In this document: piece by piece, positions 45,168 through 54,518 of the stretch
Numbering within the stretch: the first letter of the stretch is position 1
How the letters are laid out: every line of letters starts with the position of its first letter
DNA from: Akkermansia muciniphila
Lineage (GTDB): Bacteria > Verrucomicrobiota > Verrucomicrobiia > Verrucomicrobiales > Akkermansiaceae
Assembly: GCA_945901795.1 (NCBI GenBank)
Contig: CAMDLP010000005.1
Location: 1 to 64,000 of the forward strand
Length of the DNA stretch: 64,000 bases
Direction: 5' to 3'
Made by a program: the position numbers and the translations under genes
Notes under the pieces: generated by a model
The model's database searches: none
What the model was told of the DNA's origin: nothing
The model's input: only the letters and a program-made list of their open reading frames with translations

Positions 45168-45697
45168 GAGAAAACACCGTGTTCAATGCGGCCTAACAAC
45201 GACTCCACCTCGCGGGCACCGATCTCGGTGTCGCAGCAGCGCAGCGGCGTGAGGCCGCCGAGCGCGCGTTTCGGCTGGGTCATCCAGCGGCGGGCTGCGA
45301 CGGGATCCTCGAGAACATCCGCCGCCTTGGTCACCACCGAACCCAGCCTCAGCAGGCGCTCGGATTCATCCGGTTTGAAGCGATCCGTGCGGCGGGCCAG
45401 CGTGCGGCCGGGGATACCCAGAATTTCCGCGAGCTCCTCGGTGGAGACGCCGAGATCCGCGCGGAGTTGCTCGAAGGCGCTCCGTGGCACCCCTTGGCGT
45501 AAAGCCTCGCGCACTTGCTTGAAACTGCTGCCAGCGCTTGCCGAAGCCCTCAGTCCGAAGTGGCGCAGCACCTCCAACCAATGATCCATCGCTTCCAGCA
45601 GAGCCGGTTCCTTGATGCTGCCGGAGGTGGTGATGGGTGACTCCACACGCCCGGAAAGCTCGGGATCATGGTCTCCGTCTTGCAAGGTATTTGGCAT
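45164..45697 (-). CDS. Xre/MbcA/ParS-type antitoxin of the RES pair
   Basis: About 177 residues. The helix-turn-helix region FEQLRADLGVSTEELAEILG lies in the middle. It is followed by the DUF2384 toxin-binding part with RLLRLGSVVTKAADVLEDP and ARRWMTQPKRALGGLTPLRC, typical of antitoxins paired with RES toxins. I chose the Met at 45697; an ATG seven codons upstream (45718) is also possible. An AT-rich TATATA lies directly at the start, which may be the -10 box and a self-repression site. Confidence 0.85.
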   Translation of the reverse strand: MPNTLQDGDHDPELSGRVESPITTSGSIKEPALLEAMDHWLEVLRHFGLRASASAGSSFKQVREALRQGVPRSAFEQLRADLGVSTEELAEILGIPGRTLARRTDRFKPDESERLLRLGSVVTKAADVLEDPVAARRWMTQPKRALGGLTPLRCCDTEIGAREVESLLGRIEHGVFS

Positions 45698-45760
45698 ACG
45701 GCATATATAATCCGCCAATCGCCGGATGTCACCTTTTATTTTGATTCCGCGGTATTTTGA

Positions 45761-47653
45761 TCAGGAAAAATGCTGGAGCACTCGTTCGGCCGCCACTTCG
45801 GGGGTGAGGCCGTGGAGTTCGCGGAGGGTTTCTGGTTTGCCGTGTTCGATGAATTGATCCGGCCAGCCGATGCGCACGACCGGGGTGTGGATGCCGGCGT
45901 CGTGGAGATTTTCAATCACCGAGGCACCGAAGCCGTTGAAAAGGACGTGGTCCTCGAAGGTGCAGATGACTTTGCATTTCCCGGCGTATTCCTGAAGCAC
46001 CGTGTCGTCTAGCGGCTTGATGAAACGCGGGTTGATGAGTGCGACGGATAGGCCCTTCGCTTCGAGCAGGACCTTGGTGCGCTCGGCCATTTCGAACATC
46101 GTGCCGAGTCCGACGAGCGCGACGTCGGTGCCGTCCGCGACGACTTCGGCCTTGCCGATTTCGAGGAGCTGCGGGGTGGCTTTGACGGGAGTGCCCTTGA
46201 TGACGCCGCGCGGGAACCGGATGGCGGAGGGGCCGGCGTCGTGTTGCGCCATGGTGTGGAGCATGTCCACGAACTCGTCCTCGTCCTTCGGCTGCATGTG
46301 GATGATGCCGGGGATGTGGCGGAGGTAGCCGATGTCGAACAGCCCGTGATGGGTCGGGCCGTCATCGCCTGATAGGCCGCCGCGGTCCATGCACAGGCGG
46401 ACCGGTAGGCCTTGCAGCGCCATGTCATGAATGATCATGTCGTAGGCGCGTTGCATGAAAGTCGAGTAGATGGCGAGAAACGGGCGGAAGCCTTCGCTGG
46501 CGAGCCCGCAGGCGAAAAGCGCGGCGTGCTCCTCGGCGATGCCGACATCGAAATAACGATCCGGCAGTTCTTTTTTGAAAATCTCCAACTTCGTGCCGCC
46601 GGGCATGGCGGCGGTGATGGCGACGATTTTCGAGTCCTTCTTGGCGAAGTCCGTGACCGCCCGGCCGAAGATGTCCGAGCAGGTCGGGGTGGCGGTGGAA
46701 TCGGTGGAGCCGTCCTCGATCTTGTAGGTGCCGAGGCCGTGGAATTTCCCGGGGTTGTCGAGCGCCGGCTGATAGCCGCGGCCTTTCTCGGTGATGATGT
46801 GGAGGACGACCGGCTCGTGCAGCGTCTTGAGATGCTCGAAAGTGCGGATGAGCAGCGGCAGGTCGTGACCGTCGATCGGCCCGTAGTAACGAAGGCCGAA
46901 TTTTTCGAACAGGACGTTAGGAAAAAGCAGATTCTTCGCGCCTTCCTCGACCTTGTGGGCGAGCGTGCGGGCCGCCTTGCCCGCGACTTTTTCGACGAAC
47001 TCGGCAGCCTTGGCGCGGACGGAGGCGTAGGTGTGGTGAGTTTGGAGCGCGTTGAAATAGCGGGCGATGGCACCGACGTTTTTATCGATCGACCATTCGT
47101 TATCATTGAGGACGACGATGAATTTTTTGGTCGTCTCCGCGATGTTGTTGAGCGCTTCGAGCGTGGGTCCGCAGGTGAACGCGGCATCGCCGGCGACGGC
47201 GACGATATGGTTATCCCCGCCCGATAGATCGCGCGCGGCTGCCATGCCGAGGGCGGCGGATAGGGCGGTGCCGGCGTGGCCCGCGCCGTAGGAATCGTGC
47301 TCGGACTCGCTGCGGAGAAGAAATCCGTTGAGCCCCTTGTAGGTGCGGATCGTGTGGATCTGGGCGGCGCGGCCGGTGAGCATCTTGTGGACGTAACCCT
47401 GGTGGGAGACGTCGAACACGAACTTGTCCTGCGGCGTGGAGAACACTCGGTGCATGGCCACGCTCAACTCGACGACGCCGAGATTGGGGCCGAGGTGGCC
47501 GCCGGTTTTCGACAGTGAATCAATCAGCGTGTCGCGGATTTCCGCGGCGAGTTTCGGCAAATCCTCGGCAGCGAGATTTTTGACATCGCAGGGTGAATGA
47601 ATCGTGGAAAGCAGAAGGCCGAGGGCCGGGGAATTAGAAGAGGCGGATGTCAT
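45761..47653 (-). CDS. dxs: 1-deoxy-D-xylulose-5-phosphate synthase
   Basis: A 630-residue thiamine-diphosphate enzyme, the first step of the MEP isoprenoid pathway. Marks are SLSKTGGHLGPNLGVVELSV, the ThDP motif GDAAFTCGPTLEALNN, YGPIDGHDLPLL and FDVGIAEEHAALFACGLASE with the catalytic Glu. The GDGA motif typical of E. coli Dxs is GDAA here. The start MTSASSNSPAL lies inside xseB (20-base overlap). The cofactor and transketolase domains are complete. Confidence 0.95.
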   Translation of the reverse strand: MTSASSNSPALGLLLSTIHSPCDVKNLAAEDLPKLAAEIRDTLIDSLSKTGGHLGPNLGVVELSVAMHRVFSTPQDKFVFDVSHQGYVHKMLTGRAAQIHTIRTYKGLNGFLLRSESEHDSYGAGHAGTALSAALGMAAARDLSGGDNHIVAVAGDAAFTCGPTLEALNNIAETTKKFIVVLNDNEWSIDKNVGAIARYFNALQTHHTYASVRAKAAEFVEKVAGKAARTLAHKVEEGAKNLLFPNVLFEKFGLRYYGPIDGHDLPLLIRTFEHLKTLHEPVVLHIITEKGRGYQPALDNPGKFHGLGTYKIEDGSTDSTATPTCSDIFGRAVTDFAKKDSKIVAITAAMPGGTKLEIFKKELPDRYFDVGIAEEHAALFACGLASEGFRPFLAIYSTFMQRAYDMIIHDMALQGLPVRLCMDRGGLSGDDGPTHHGLFDIGYLRHIPGIIHMQPKDEDEFVDMLHTMAQHDAGPSAIRFPRGVIKGTPVKATPQLLEIGKAEVVADGTDVALVGLGTMFEMAERTKVLLEAKGLSVALINPRFIKPLDDTVLQEYAGKCKVICTFEDHVLFNGFGASVIENLHDAGIHTPVVRIGWPDQFIEHGKPETLRELHGLTPEVAAERVLQHFS

Positions 47654-47954
47654 TAGCGTCGTCGTCAGAATCGTCCGGGAGTCCGGCGGCATCCGCAGGT
47701 TTGGTACCGGCATCCAGTGAAATTTCGTTCTGGTTGCGGAGGGTGATAAGTTCGATCCGGTCGCGGGCCGACTGGAGAATGGATTCGCAGCGGCCTAGCA
47801 GCGCGGAGCCCTTTTCGTAATGCGCCACGAGATCCTCGAGCGCGAGGTGCTCGTGCTCCATCTCCTCGACGATCGTCTCGAGGCCGGTTAGGGCTTCCTC
47901 GAACGTCGGTTGCGTCGAGTCCTCTTCTTCAGGGCTGGATTTGCGGCGAGCCAT
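47634..47954 (-). CDS. xseB: exodeoxyribonuclease VII small subunit
   Basis: A 106-residue XseB. The conserved helical hairpin TFEEALTGLETIVEEMEHEH and LEDLVAHYEKGSALLGRCES is diagnostic. The acidic C-terminal tail extends past the usual 80 residues. It binds XseA, which is not in the window. The gene sits between the GT39-like gene (five-base gap) and dxs (overlap), a common pairing with isoprenoid genes. Confidence 0.93.
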   Translation of the reverse strand: MARRKSSPEEEDSTQPTFEEALTGLETIVEEMEHEHLALEDLVAHYEKGSALLGRCESILQSARDRIELITLRNQNEISLDAGTKPADAAGLPDDSDDDANDIRLF

Positions 47955-47959
47955 TGCGG

Positions 47960-49774
47960 TTAGTTTTCTTGGGCGGAGCGGATCGGGCGGTCGCTGTAAT
48001 AAACCATGTCCATGCCCACGAGCGGCTGGCGGTAAGGGTAACGTTTGGCCACTCCTTGGATTTTCGGTTCCTTGTCGAAGAGCGAGACGCCGGACGGGTA
48101 ATTGGTAAAAAATGTCCTGCCATCAAGGACCATGAAGGTGAAATCCTTGTATTGGCCGGCGATTTCGGAAAGTGAGCCCGATCCATGCGAGAGAGGGGAA
48201 ATCAGCACGCCGGCGCAGGGGGTCTGGAGGTCGGCGGCGATGGTTTCGATTTTCTCAAATCCGGCGTAAGTCGGTGGCAGCCAGACGCTCACGCGGTCGG
48301 CGTACCAGGCGACGGCCCACGGCTGGTCGGAGAAGGTGATTTGCTTGTTAGTGATCCATGCCTTGAGTCCGGCCTTGTTGCTGTTGAGGGCGGGTGCGTA
48401 GTAAGGCGGCCAATGCGGCACGCCGCCGCGGTCGCGCAGGTGCATCCCGACCCGCACCTTCATCGGCAAGGCGAGCACCAGCGGCAGGGCGCAAATGCCG
48501 ACGATCACGAAGTGGTGCACGTTCCGCAAAATCGGCGTGGTGGCGACGAAATCGAGGCGGCTCCAGAGGATCGAGATGAACGCCAGACCGTAGGCCATCA
48601 TGATCGGCGCGAACAGCAGGTGGAGCTGATTGGGGTCGAGCTCGTTCTTGGAAATCCCGAAAATTGCCAGACCGAAGGCGGCGCCTACCCACATCAAGAG
48701 GATGGCCCAGCGGAAATTCGCGATCGCCGTCCGCTTGAACGGATGAAGCAGCGCGATGAAAAACAAGGGCGCGATCACGATACCGCCGAGAAACGGGATG
48801 ATGTCTGTGGCTTGCAGCAGGGTGGTGCGGAGGATTTTGGAAATGAGACCGTCGAGGACGAGTCGCTCGGCCTCCAGGTCGATCATGCGCATCACCGCGG
48901 TTTCGGAGCCGCTGCCCAAACCGTTGTAAAGCGTGAGAAAGGCCGTGCCAAAGGGCGAGTCGGTGATGCTTTGATTGCGCAACATCGGGCCGATGGCGGC
49001 GATGAGCAGCAGCCCCAAAACCGAGAGCCCGACGATGCCGCGGGGACGGAAGGCGATCGCCGCGAAAATGATGTAACCCAGCGCGATCCAGACGGTCATC
49101 CAGTGGGTGAGCGCCAGCAGGGTGAAGAACACGCCCGCGATGATGGCCGGCGTCATGGAAATCCGGCCTTCCGCGGCGGCCTCGACCGCCCGATAGACGA
49201 AATAAATGGCGCAGGAGAACAGCAGCAACATCAGCATTTGCGGCAGTCCGCTCAGCGAGTAGTTCCAGAACGTCTCGCAAAACAGCATCAGGATCGCGCA
49301 GACGCCAGCGATTTTCGGGTCGAAGATTCGTGAAATCAGCAGGTAATTTACCCCGATGGCCATCAGGAAGAACAGCGTGGAAACAGTGGCGATCACCCGG
49401 TCGAGCGGGAAGACCATCTCGTTTTCGCTCATCTGCCAGGCATTCGGATCATCTGCGCCGATGAGTTTGAGGACCGCGGCGTTGATCAGCGGGTTGAGCG
49501 GGGAGTGGTAGGTGTCTTGGAATCCGATGAGCGAAACCGAGCTGTTTTGCGCCTTTTGCGCCTGATAATAGGCGACCGGGCGGATCATTTTGGTGGTGAA
49601 ACCGTTGCCCCGGGCGATTTCGCGGGAAATCTGCGCCTGGTCCATCGCCTGCGGCGAGTTCAAGCCGCGGAACAGAACGAACACGTTCCCAAGCGTCAGG
49701 ATGATCAAAACGAGGAAAAACAGACTGCGGCGGATCAGGATACCGGTGTCCAACTGGGAGGAAGTGATGCTCAT
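47960..49774 (-). CDS. multi-span membrane protein, glycosyltransferase-39-like
   Basis: 604 residues with about 11-12 predicted membrane helices (first LFFLVLIILTLGNVFVLF). The first periplasmic loop contains MDQAQISREIARGNGFTT and later DTYHSPLNPLINA. The Asp near the first helix followed by a large loop is the layout of GT39/ArnT-type lipid-linked sugar transferases. The C-terminal periplasmic part ends VGMDMVYYSDRPI. The specific sugar or acceptor is unknown. It follows the response regulator gene by 31 bases. Confidence 0.65.
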   Translation of the reverse strand: MSITSSQLDTGILIRRSLFFLVLIILTLGNVFVLFRGLNSPQAMDQAQISREIARGNGFTTKMIRPVAYYQAQKAQNSSVSLIGFQDTYHSPLNPLINAAVLKLIGADDPNAWQMSENEMVFPLDRVIATVSTLFFLMAIGVNYLLISRIFDPKIAGVCAILMLFCETFWNYSLSGLPQMLMLLLFSCAIYFVYRAVEAAAEGRISMTPAIIAGVFFTLLALTHWMTVWIALGYIIFAAIAFRPRGIVGLSVLGLLLIAAIGPMLRNQSITDSPFGTAFLTLYNGLGSGSETAVMRMIDLEAERLVLDGLISKILRTTLLQATDIIPFLGGIVIAPLFFIALLHPFKRTAIANFRWAILLMWVGAAFGLAIFGISKNELDPNQLHLLFAPIMMAYGLAFISILWSRLDFVATTPILRNVHHFVIVGICALPLVLALPMKVRVGMHLRDRGGVPHWPPYYAPALNSNKAGLKAWITNKQITFSDQPWAVAWYADRVSVWLPPTYAGFEKIETIAADLQTPCAGVLISPLSHGSGSLSEIAGQYKDFTFMVLDGRTFFTNYPSGVSLFDKEPKIQGVAKRYPYRQPLVGMDMVYYSDRPIRSAQEN

Positions 49775-49805
49775 AAAAAATGGGGCTAAAAAGCAGACGG
49801 TGAAT

Positions 49806-51173
49806 TCAGATACCGAGGTCCTTCAGCTTGCGCTGGAGGGTTCTGCGGCTGACACCTAGAAGATCCGCCGCGTGGGTGCGGTTTCCTCCGGCGAGGGAGA
49901 GTGCGGCCCGGATCGTATTGGTTTCGAGCGCATGCAAGTTGAATTCAGCCGGAGCAGCAAGGGTGTTTTTGGTCGGCGGGGAGGAAATCCCGATGTCGGC
50001 GGCGGGAAAGCGCAGGAATTGCGGGAGGTGGCGGGCCTCGATGACCGAATCGTTACTCATCACCACGCCGTGCTCGATGGCGGTGCGGAGTTCGCGGACG
50101 TTGCCGGGCCACGAGTAGGTCAGTAGCAACTGCATCGCGTCGTCCGCCAGCGGTTTCACCGGGCGGTCGTTTTCCTTGGCGAATTCCTGGAGAAAACTCC
50201 CCACCAGCAAGACGATGTCCTCTTGCCGGTCGCGCAGCGGCGGCATTTCGATTTTCACCACGTTGAGCCGGAAATAGAGATCCTCGCGGAAATTGCCGTT
50301 CGCGACCAGCGCCTTGAGATTTTTGTTAGTCGCGGCGATGACCCGGACATCGACCTTGATCGGCGAGTTCGAGCCGACGCGTTCGAGCGTGCGCTCGGAC
50401 AGCACGCGCAGCAGTTTTACCTGGGTGGAGGCGTCGATCTCGCCGATTTCATCGAGGAAAAGCGTGCCGCCGTCCGCTTGCTCAAAGCGGCCGATCCGGC
50501 GCTGCGAGGCTCCGGTGAACGAGCCTTTTTCATGGCCGAAAAGCTCGCTTTCCAACAACTGCGGCGAGAGCGCGGCGCAGTGGACGATGACCATTTTCGC
50601 CGCCGGCCGGCCGGAAAGATGGTGCAGCGTGTGCGCGACGACTTCCTTGCCGGTGCCGGACTCGCCTTCGATCAGGACGGTGGCCCGCGTCGGCGCGACC
50701 TGCTGGACGAGTTCGGAAACCCGGCCGATGGCGGCGGATTTGCCGATCAGGCGGTCGAGCTTGTGGGATTTTTTGACCTGTTGGACGAGCTGTTGGTTCT
50801 CCGTTTCGAGCGTGCGGTTGCGGAGCGCGCGCTTGAGCAGCATTTCCACTTCGTCGATGTTGAGCGGCTTGGTGACGAAGTGCCACGCGCCGCGGCGCAT
50901 CGCCTCGACCGCTGTGTCCACCGAGCCGTAAGCGGTCATCATGATGGCGACCGGCGGTTCGGGCAGGGCGAGCGCTGCGTCTAGCAGGTCCATGCCCGAG
51001 TCGCCGCCGAGCCGGAGGTCGGTGAGCAGGATTTTGATCGGCTCGGATTTCAAAATCGCCAGCGCCTCGCTCGCGCTGGAGGCGGTGTAAACGTCGAATT
51101 CCTCTTCCAACGCGCTGCGCAGCCCCTCGCGGGTCGCGCGTTCGTCTTCAACGATCAGCAAGGTGGGTAACAT
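49806..51173 (-). CDS. sigma-54-dependent response regulator (NtrC family)
   Basis: A 455-residue three-domain regulator. The receiver has phospho-acceptor D52 in ILLTDLRLGG. The AAA+ domain has Walker A GESGTGKEVVAHTLH, the sigma-54 contact loop GSFTGA (family GAFTGA, one change to Ser) and Walker B GGTLFLDEIGEID. The Fis-type helix-turn-helix NRTHAADLLGVSRRTLQRKL ends the protein. It is phosphorylated by the adjacent kinase (12 bases upstream). The target promoters are unknown; it is a candidate for the sigma-54 sites in the urea region. Confidence 0.95.
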   Translation of the reverse strand: MLPTLLIVEDERATREGLRSALEEEFDVYTASSASEALAILKSEPIKILLTDLRLGGDSGMDLLDAALALPEPPVAIMMTAYGSVDTAVEAMRRGAWHFVTKPLNIDEVEMLLKRALRNRTLETENQQLVQQVKKSHKLDRLIGKSAAIGRVSELVQQVAPTRATVLIEGESGTGKEVVAHTLHHLSGRPAAKMVIVHCAALSPQLLESELFGHEKGSFTGASQRRIGRFEQADGGTLFLDEIGEIDASTQVKLLRVLSERTLERVGSNSPIKVDVRVIAATNKNLKALVANGNFREDLYFRLNVVKIEMPPLRDRQEDIVLLVGSFLQEFAKENDRPVKPLADDAMQLLLTYSWPGNVRELRTAIEHGVVMSNDSVIEARHLPQFLRFPAADIGISSPPTKNTLAAPAEFNLHALETNTIRAALSLAGGNRTHAADLLGVSRRTLQRKLKDLGI

Positions 51174-51185
51174 GGGCGTGGAATT

Positions 51186-52409
51186 TTAAAGGTCGATGAC
51201 CGGATCGGGTTCGGGCGCGGCGAGCAGCCTGACTGGCCGCTCCTTGTGAGGTAAATTGATCAGCACGCGCGTGCCTTGGTTTTCCTCGCTCTCGATGGCG
51301 ATCGCGCCGCCGTGCTCACGGATGATGCGGCGGACGATGAGCAGGCCGAGCCCGGAGCCCGAGGATTTCGTCGTGTGGTAGGGCTCGAACAGCGCGCCCA
51401 TGTGCTCCGGGGAAATGCCGGTGCCGTTGTCCTCGATAGAGATGATGGTTTCGAAATCGTTCATCCGGGTGCGGATGGTGATGCGACCGTCATCGGCCGG
51501 AATAGCCTGATAGGCGTTACGGATGAGGTTGTAGAAAACCTGTTGGAACTGCCCCGGATCGATGAACGCGGGCGGCAGAGAATCCGCGAGGTCGAGCTGC
51601 ACGGCGATTTTCCGCGAGGCGAGCTCCGGCTCTAGCAGTCGCAGGGTGTCGTGTAAAATCGCGTGGAGGTCCTGTTTCTCGCGGAGCGGCGCGGTCGGCC
51701 GGACGGCGTGGAGGAATTGTTTGAGGATCAGGTCCAGCCGCTGGATTTCCGCGCGGGCGGTGGTGAGGTTTTCCTCCAGCGGCCCGCGCTCGCCGGGCGG
51801 CAGTTTGCGCAGTTTGCGGCCGAGAAGCTGGAGGTGGATATCGAGCGAGTTGAGCGGGTTGCCGATTTCATGGGCGACACCGGCGGCGAGCAGGGTGAGC
51901 GCGTTGAGTCGCTCGGATTCGAGATTTTCCTCCGCCTCCGCGCGGGTGCTGGTGAGATCGCGGACGAGCATCACGTAGCCGAGCGGCTCGTGGTCGTCCT
52001 CCGCGCCATCGATCGGCGCGAGGTAGAAATTCAGGTAGCGGTTCTCCGGATAGAAAACCTCCAGGTCGCGGCTGATCGTGCGGCCCGGTTTGCCCAGGAT
52101 CGTCCAGTCGAGCCCGCGGATCTGGGTGGAAATGAACTCGCCGGTCGCCTGCTCCGGATTGAGTCCGAAGAACTGGCACGCCGCGTGATTGAGGAAACCG
52201 ATCACGCCTTTCGGATCCAAAATGATCACGCCCTCATGCAGCGCCTCGAAGACTTTTTCCAGGAATCCTTTCTCGCGGATCAAGCGGGTGACGATCTGCT
52301 GGACGTCGCCGGGAACCACGCGATCCAGCCGGGCGACCAGCTTTTCCAGAAAGCCGGATTTCACCTTGTGGTTGCTTGTTTTGGATTTCCGGTGTTCAGG
52401 AATAGCCAT
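51186..52409 (-). CDS. sensor histidine kinase (NtrB-like, cytosolic)
   Basis: A 407-residue kinase without membrane segments. The N-terminal PAS domain contains VFEALHEGVIILDPKGVIGF. The dimerisation domain has the phospho-His in AAGVAHEIGNPLNSLDIHLQ, and the ATPase domain has N-box FYNLIRNAYQAI, G1 IEDNGTGIS and G2 SGSGLGLLIVRRI. The absence of a membrane anchor fits an internal signal such as nitrogen status. The start MAIPEHRKSK at 52409 overlaps the cutA start on the other strand. A start further downstream (for example near KSGFLEKLV) is also possible. Confidence 0.9.
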   Translation of the reverse strand: MAIPEHRKSKTSNHKVKSGFLEKLVARLDRVVPGDVQQIVTRLIREKGFLEKVFEALHEGVIILDPKGVIGFLNHAACQFFGLNPEQATGEFISTQIRGLDWTILGKPGRTISRDLEVFYPENRYLNFYLAPIDGAEDDHEPLGYVMLVRDLTSTRAEAEENLESERLNALTLLAAGVAHEIGNPLNSLDIHLQLLGRKLRKLPPGERGPLEENLTTARAEIQRLDLILKQFLHAVRPTAPLREKQDLHAILHDTLRLLEPELASRKIAVQLDLADSLPPAFIDPGQFQQVFYNLIRNAYQAIPADDGRITIRTRMNDFETIISIEDNGTGISPEHMGALFEPYHTTKSSGSGLGLLIVRRIIREHGGAIAIESEENQGTRVLINLPHKERPVRLLAAPEPDPVIDL

Positions 52410-52737
52410 GAGCGACGTTTTATTGGTCCTTTGCACCTTCCCGGATTCCGAACAGGCGCGACAGATTGGCACGGTCCTAGTTGAAGCGCAACTCGCGGCT
52501 TGTGTCAATCTCGTGCCCGGCGTCGAGTCGGTCTACCGCTGGCAGGGGAAGGTCGAGACCGCCGCCGAGACGCTCGCGATTTTCAAGACCACCGCTGCCG
52601 CGTTCCCCGCGTTCGGGAAAATGCTGACCGAGCTCCACCCCTACGAAGTCCCGGAAATTCTCGCGCTGGAACCCGCGCAAATCGCCGCGCCCTATCGCGC
52701 GTGGCTGCTCAATAACGTGGCACTTCCGGATCGATGA
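52408..52737 (+). CDS. cutA: divalent-cation tolerance protein CutA
   Basis: A 109-residue trimeric CutA. The start MSDVLLVLCTFPDSEQARQI and the motifs LAACVNLVPGVESVYRWQGK and ELHPYEVPEILALE are diagnostic. It binds divalent metals; its exact role is unsettled. Its ATG (52408-52410) shares two bases with the kinase ATG on the minus strand (CATG). The last 29 bases overlap the convergent rhodanese gene. Confidence 0.94.
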   Translation: MSDVLLVLCTFPDSEQARQIGTVLVEAQLAACVNLVPGVESVYRWQGKVETAAETLAIFKTTAAAFPAFGKMLTELHPYEVPEILALEPAQIAAPYRAWLLNNVALPDR

Positions 52738-53077
52738 GCCGCGACCACGCGTCGATGCCTCCGCTCATGGAAAACGCGTTTTTCACTCCGTGCGCCCGTA
52801 AAAAAAGAGCGCCGCGCAGCGAGCGCATGCCGTGGTGGCAATAAACGACCATTCCGCGGGCGTCGTCCGCGGTCAGCCGTTCTCCGGCCTCCGGAAACGT
52901 GCCGAGAGGAAACCACTCGTTGCCCGCGATCTGACAGATCGCCAGCTCGTCTTGCTCGCGGCAATCGATTAGCCGCGGCCGCTGCTCACACGGCAGTCGG
53001 ACCCACGCCGCGACCTCCTCCGGGGTGATTTCCGCAGTCTTTCCCGCATCTGGGAGAAATGACGATCTGTTGCTCAC
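52709..53077 (-). CDS. rhodanese-domain protein
   Basis: A 122-residue single rhodanese domain. The active-site loop is VVYCHHGMRSLRGA with the catalytic Cys, and LIDCREQDELAICQI is the conserved first half. It could transfer sulfur or act as a phosphatase-like binding domain. The start overlaps the L,D-transpeptidase stop by four bases (ATGA). Confidence 0.88.
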   Translation of the reverse strand: MSNRSSFLPDAGKTAEITPEEVAAWVRLPCEQRPRLIDCREQDELAICQIAGNEWFPLGTFPEAGERLTADDARGMVVYCHHGMRSLRGALFLRAHGVKNAFSMSGGIDAWSRLIDPEVPRY

Positions 53078-53700
53078 TCGACGATGACGGGCGTGCCGAC
53101 CTCGACGCTTTCAAAGAAGTGAGTGGACATGTGATGCGGCATCCGGATGCAACCGTGCGAGGCGGCGTAGCCGGGAAGATAGCCGGTGTGCATCCCGATG
53201 CCGCCGTTGAAGCGCATGAAATTCGGCATCGGCGCGTTGTAGAAAATTTCCCCCGGAGGAATTTTGTCCACCCGGATGTCCACGTTGTCGTTCGTCGTCA
53301 TCCCCGTCGCCTTGTTTTTGAAAACCCCGTAGATTGACGAGACGTGATCTTTGTTCTTCTGGATGATTTTATATTTCCCGGCAGGCGTTCCGTGGTCCTC
53401 GGTGCCGCTGGAAATCCGGGAAATCCCCACCAGCACGCCGCCCTTGTAGAAAAACGCCTTCTGCTGGCCGCGGTTGATCCTGACCAGCGGGCTGCCCGTC
53501 GCGCTGTCGCCATCCCAGTAGGAAACGTCGTCCGGAATCGCCGGGGCCGGGTGGTGCGGCCCACCGGAAGTCTGTTGCTGGATCGGTCCGCCGAGTCCTT
53601 TGAGGTAGTCGGATTGTCCGGGAACGGTCGGCCCGCACGAGCTTAGCAGCAATACCGCCAGCCCGAAAATCGGAAGATAGTTAAGGAAGCTTGATTTCAT
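53074..53700 (-). CDS. L,D-transpeptidase lipoprotein (YkuD family)
   Basis: 208 residues. A lipoprotein signal ends LLLSSC (C22 or so) and the mature part begins with a Pro/Gly-rich linker. The YkuD domain has the catalytic stretch GMHTGYLPGYAASHGCIRMP, with His and Cys in the H-x(n)-SHGCxR pattern. It likely makes mDAP-mDAP cross-links or attaches proteins to peptidoglycan. I chose the ATG at 53700, directly before the signal peptide. vapC ends 69 bases upstream. Confidence 0.92.
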   Translation of the reverse strand: MKSSFLNYLPIFGLAVLLLSSCGPTVPGQSDYLKGLGGPIQQQTSGGPHHPAPAIPDDVSYWDGDSATGSPLVRINRGQQKAFFYKGGVLVGISRISSGTEDHGTPAGKYKIIQKNKDHVSSIYGVFKNKATGMTTNDNVDIRVDKIPPGEIFYNAPMPNFMRFNGGIGMHTGYLPGYAASHGCIRMPHHMSTHFFESVEVGTPVIVE

Positions 53701-53769
53701 TTTGCGGCGCAGATTGCACTCGGAACCGGGATCGGTCAAGGCTGGGAGAGGAAAGCGGGATTCCGGCAT

Positions 53770-54174
53770 TCAAACGGGGATCAGGACGGTGACATCCGGC
53801 CAGAGGGCGAAAAGGGCTTCATCCAAGGTGGCGAGTTTCCCGCCCTTGCGCCGGGCCAGCTCGGCGAGCCATGCGTCCGTGACTTGGCGGTGACCGCTGA
53901 GGCGGCTGGGTGAAATCTCGGTGTAGGAGAAATTTTCGGGCCAGAAAACGTGCCGCGGGTGGGCGCGGACGGACGCGAGGGCGGACCATGCCGCTGCTGC
54001 GGATTTGTCGCGGGCGTGGATCATGTGCATTCGGAGCAGGCTGCCTTCGGTGATCGGGCAAGTCGCGAAAGCGTCGCCTTGGATCGTGGCCAACCAGCGG
54101 TGCACCCGGTCGTGGTGGACGTGATCGGGGAGCATGGCACCGATCAGAATATTCCCATCCAGAAGCCAGGTCAT
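53770..54174 (-). CDS. vapC: VapC-type PIN-domain ribonuclease toxin
   Basis: A 134-residue PIN-domain toxin. The first acidic residue is in LLDGNILIGAM (D6), the second in CPITEGSLLRM (E43), and the third in VTDAWLAELARRKGGKLATL, with a final Asp in TLDEALFAL. These four acidic residues form the metal-binding active site for RNA cleavage. The start overlaps the vapB stop by four bases. Confidence 0.88.
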   Translation of the reverse strand: MTWLLDGNILIGAMLPDHVHHDRVHRWLATIQGDAFATCPITEGSLLRMHMIHARDKSAAAAWSALASVRAHPRHVFWPENFSYTEISPSRLSGHRQVTDAWLAELARRKGGKLATLDEALFALWPDVTVLIPV

Positions 54175-54470
54175 TTCAAGGCCTCCTCGATTTTCTCAGG
54201 TGGGAGGCCCATGATTTCGGAGGGCCGGACGAGGTCTTCATCCATGGCATGGCGGATGTCTTCGTCGGTGATCCGCCGACCTTCGCTTTGAGAGACAGGG
54301 AAGCCGGACAGCGGGTGGACACCGGGCGCGGACGGGGAAATCGGAGTTGCCGACAGGGTGCGGTGACGCAGCAGGTCTCCGACCGCTTTGCTGATGGAGG
54401 TTTTGGTCGCAATGGCGTGGCTGCGAGCCATGGCGTAGAGATCGTCGTCGAGATTGATCGTCAAGCGCAT
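54171..54470 (-). CDS. vapB: VapB-type antitoxin
   Basis: 99 residues. The N-terminal ribbon-helix-helix region is MRLTINLDDDLYAMARSHAI, then TSISKAVGDLLRH. The C-terminal half (PLSGFPVSQSEGRRITDEDI) is the flexible toxin-binding tail common in VapB. It precedes vapC with a four-base overlap. folB ends 48 bases upstream on the same strand. Confidence 0.85.
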   Translation of the reverse strand: MRLTINLDDDLYAMARSHAIATKTSISKAVGDLLRHRTLSATPISPSAPGVHPLSGFPVSQSEGRRITDEDIRHAMDEDLVRPSEIMGLPPEKIEEALK

Positions 54471-54518
54471 GAATGCACCATGGTGCAGTGGTGCGTCGGT
54501 GTCAAGTGGGATGCTTTT

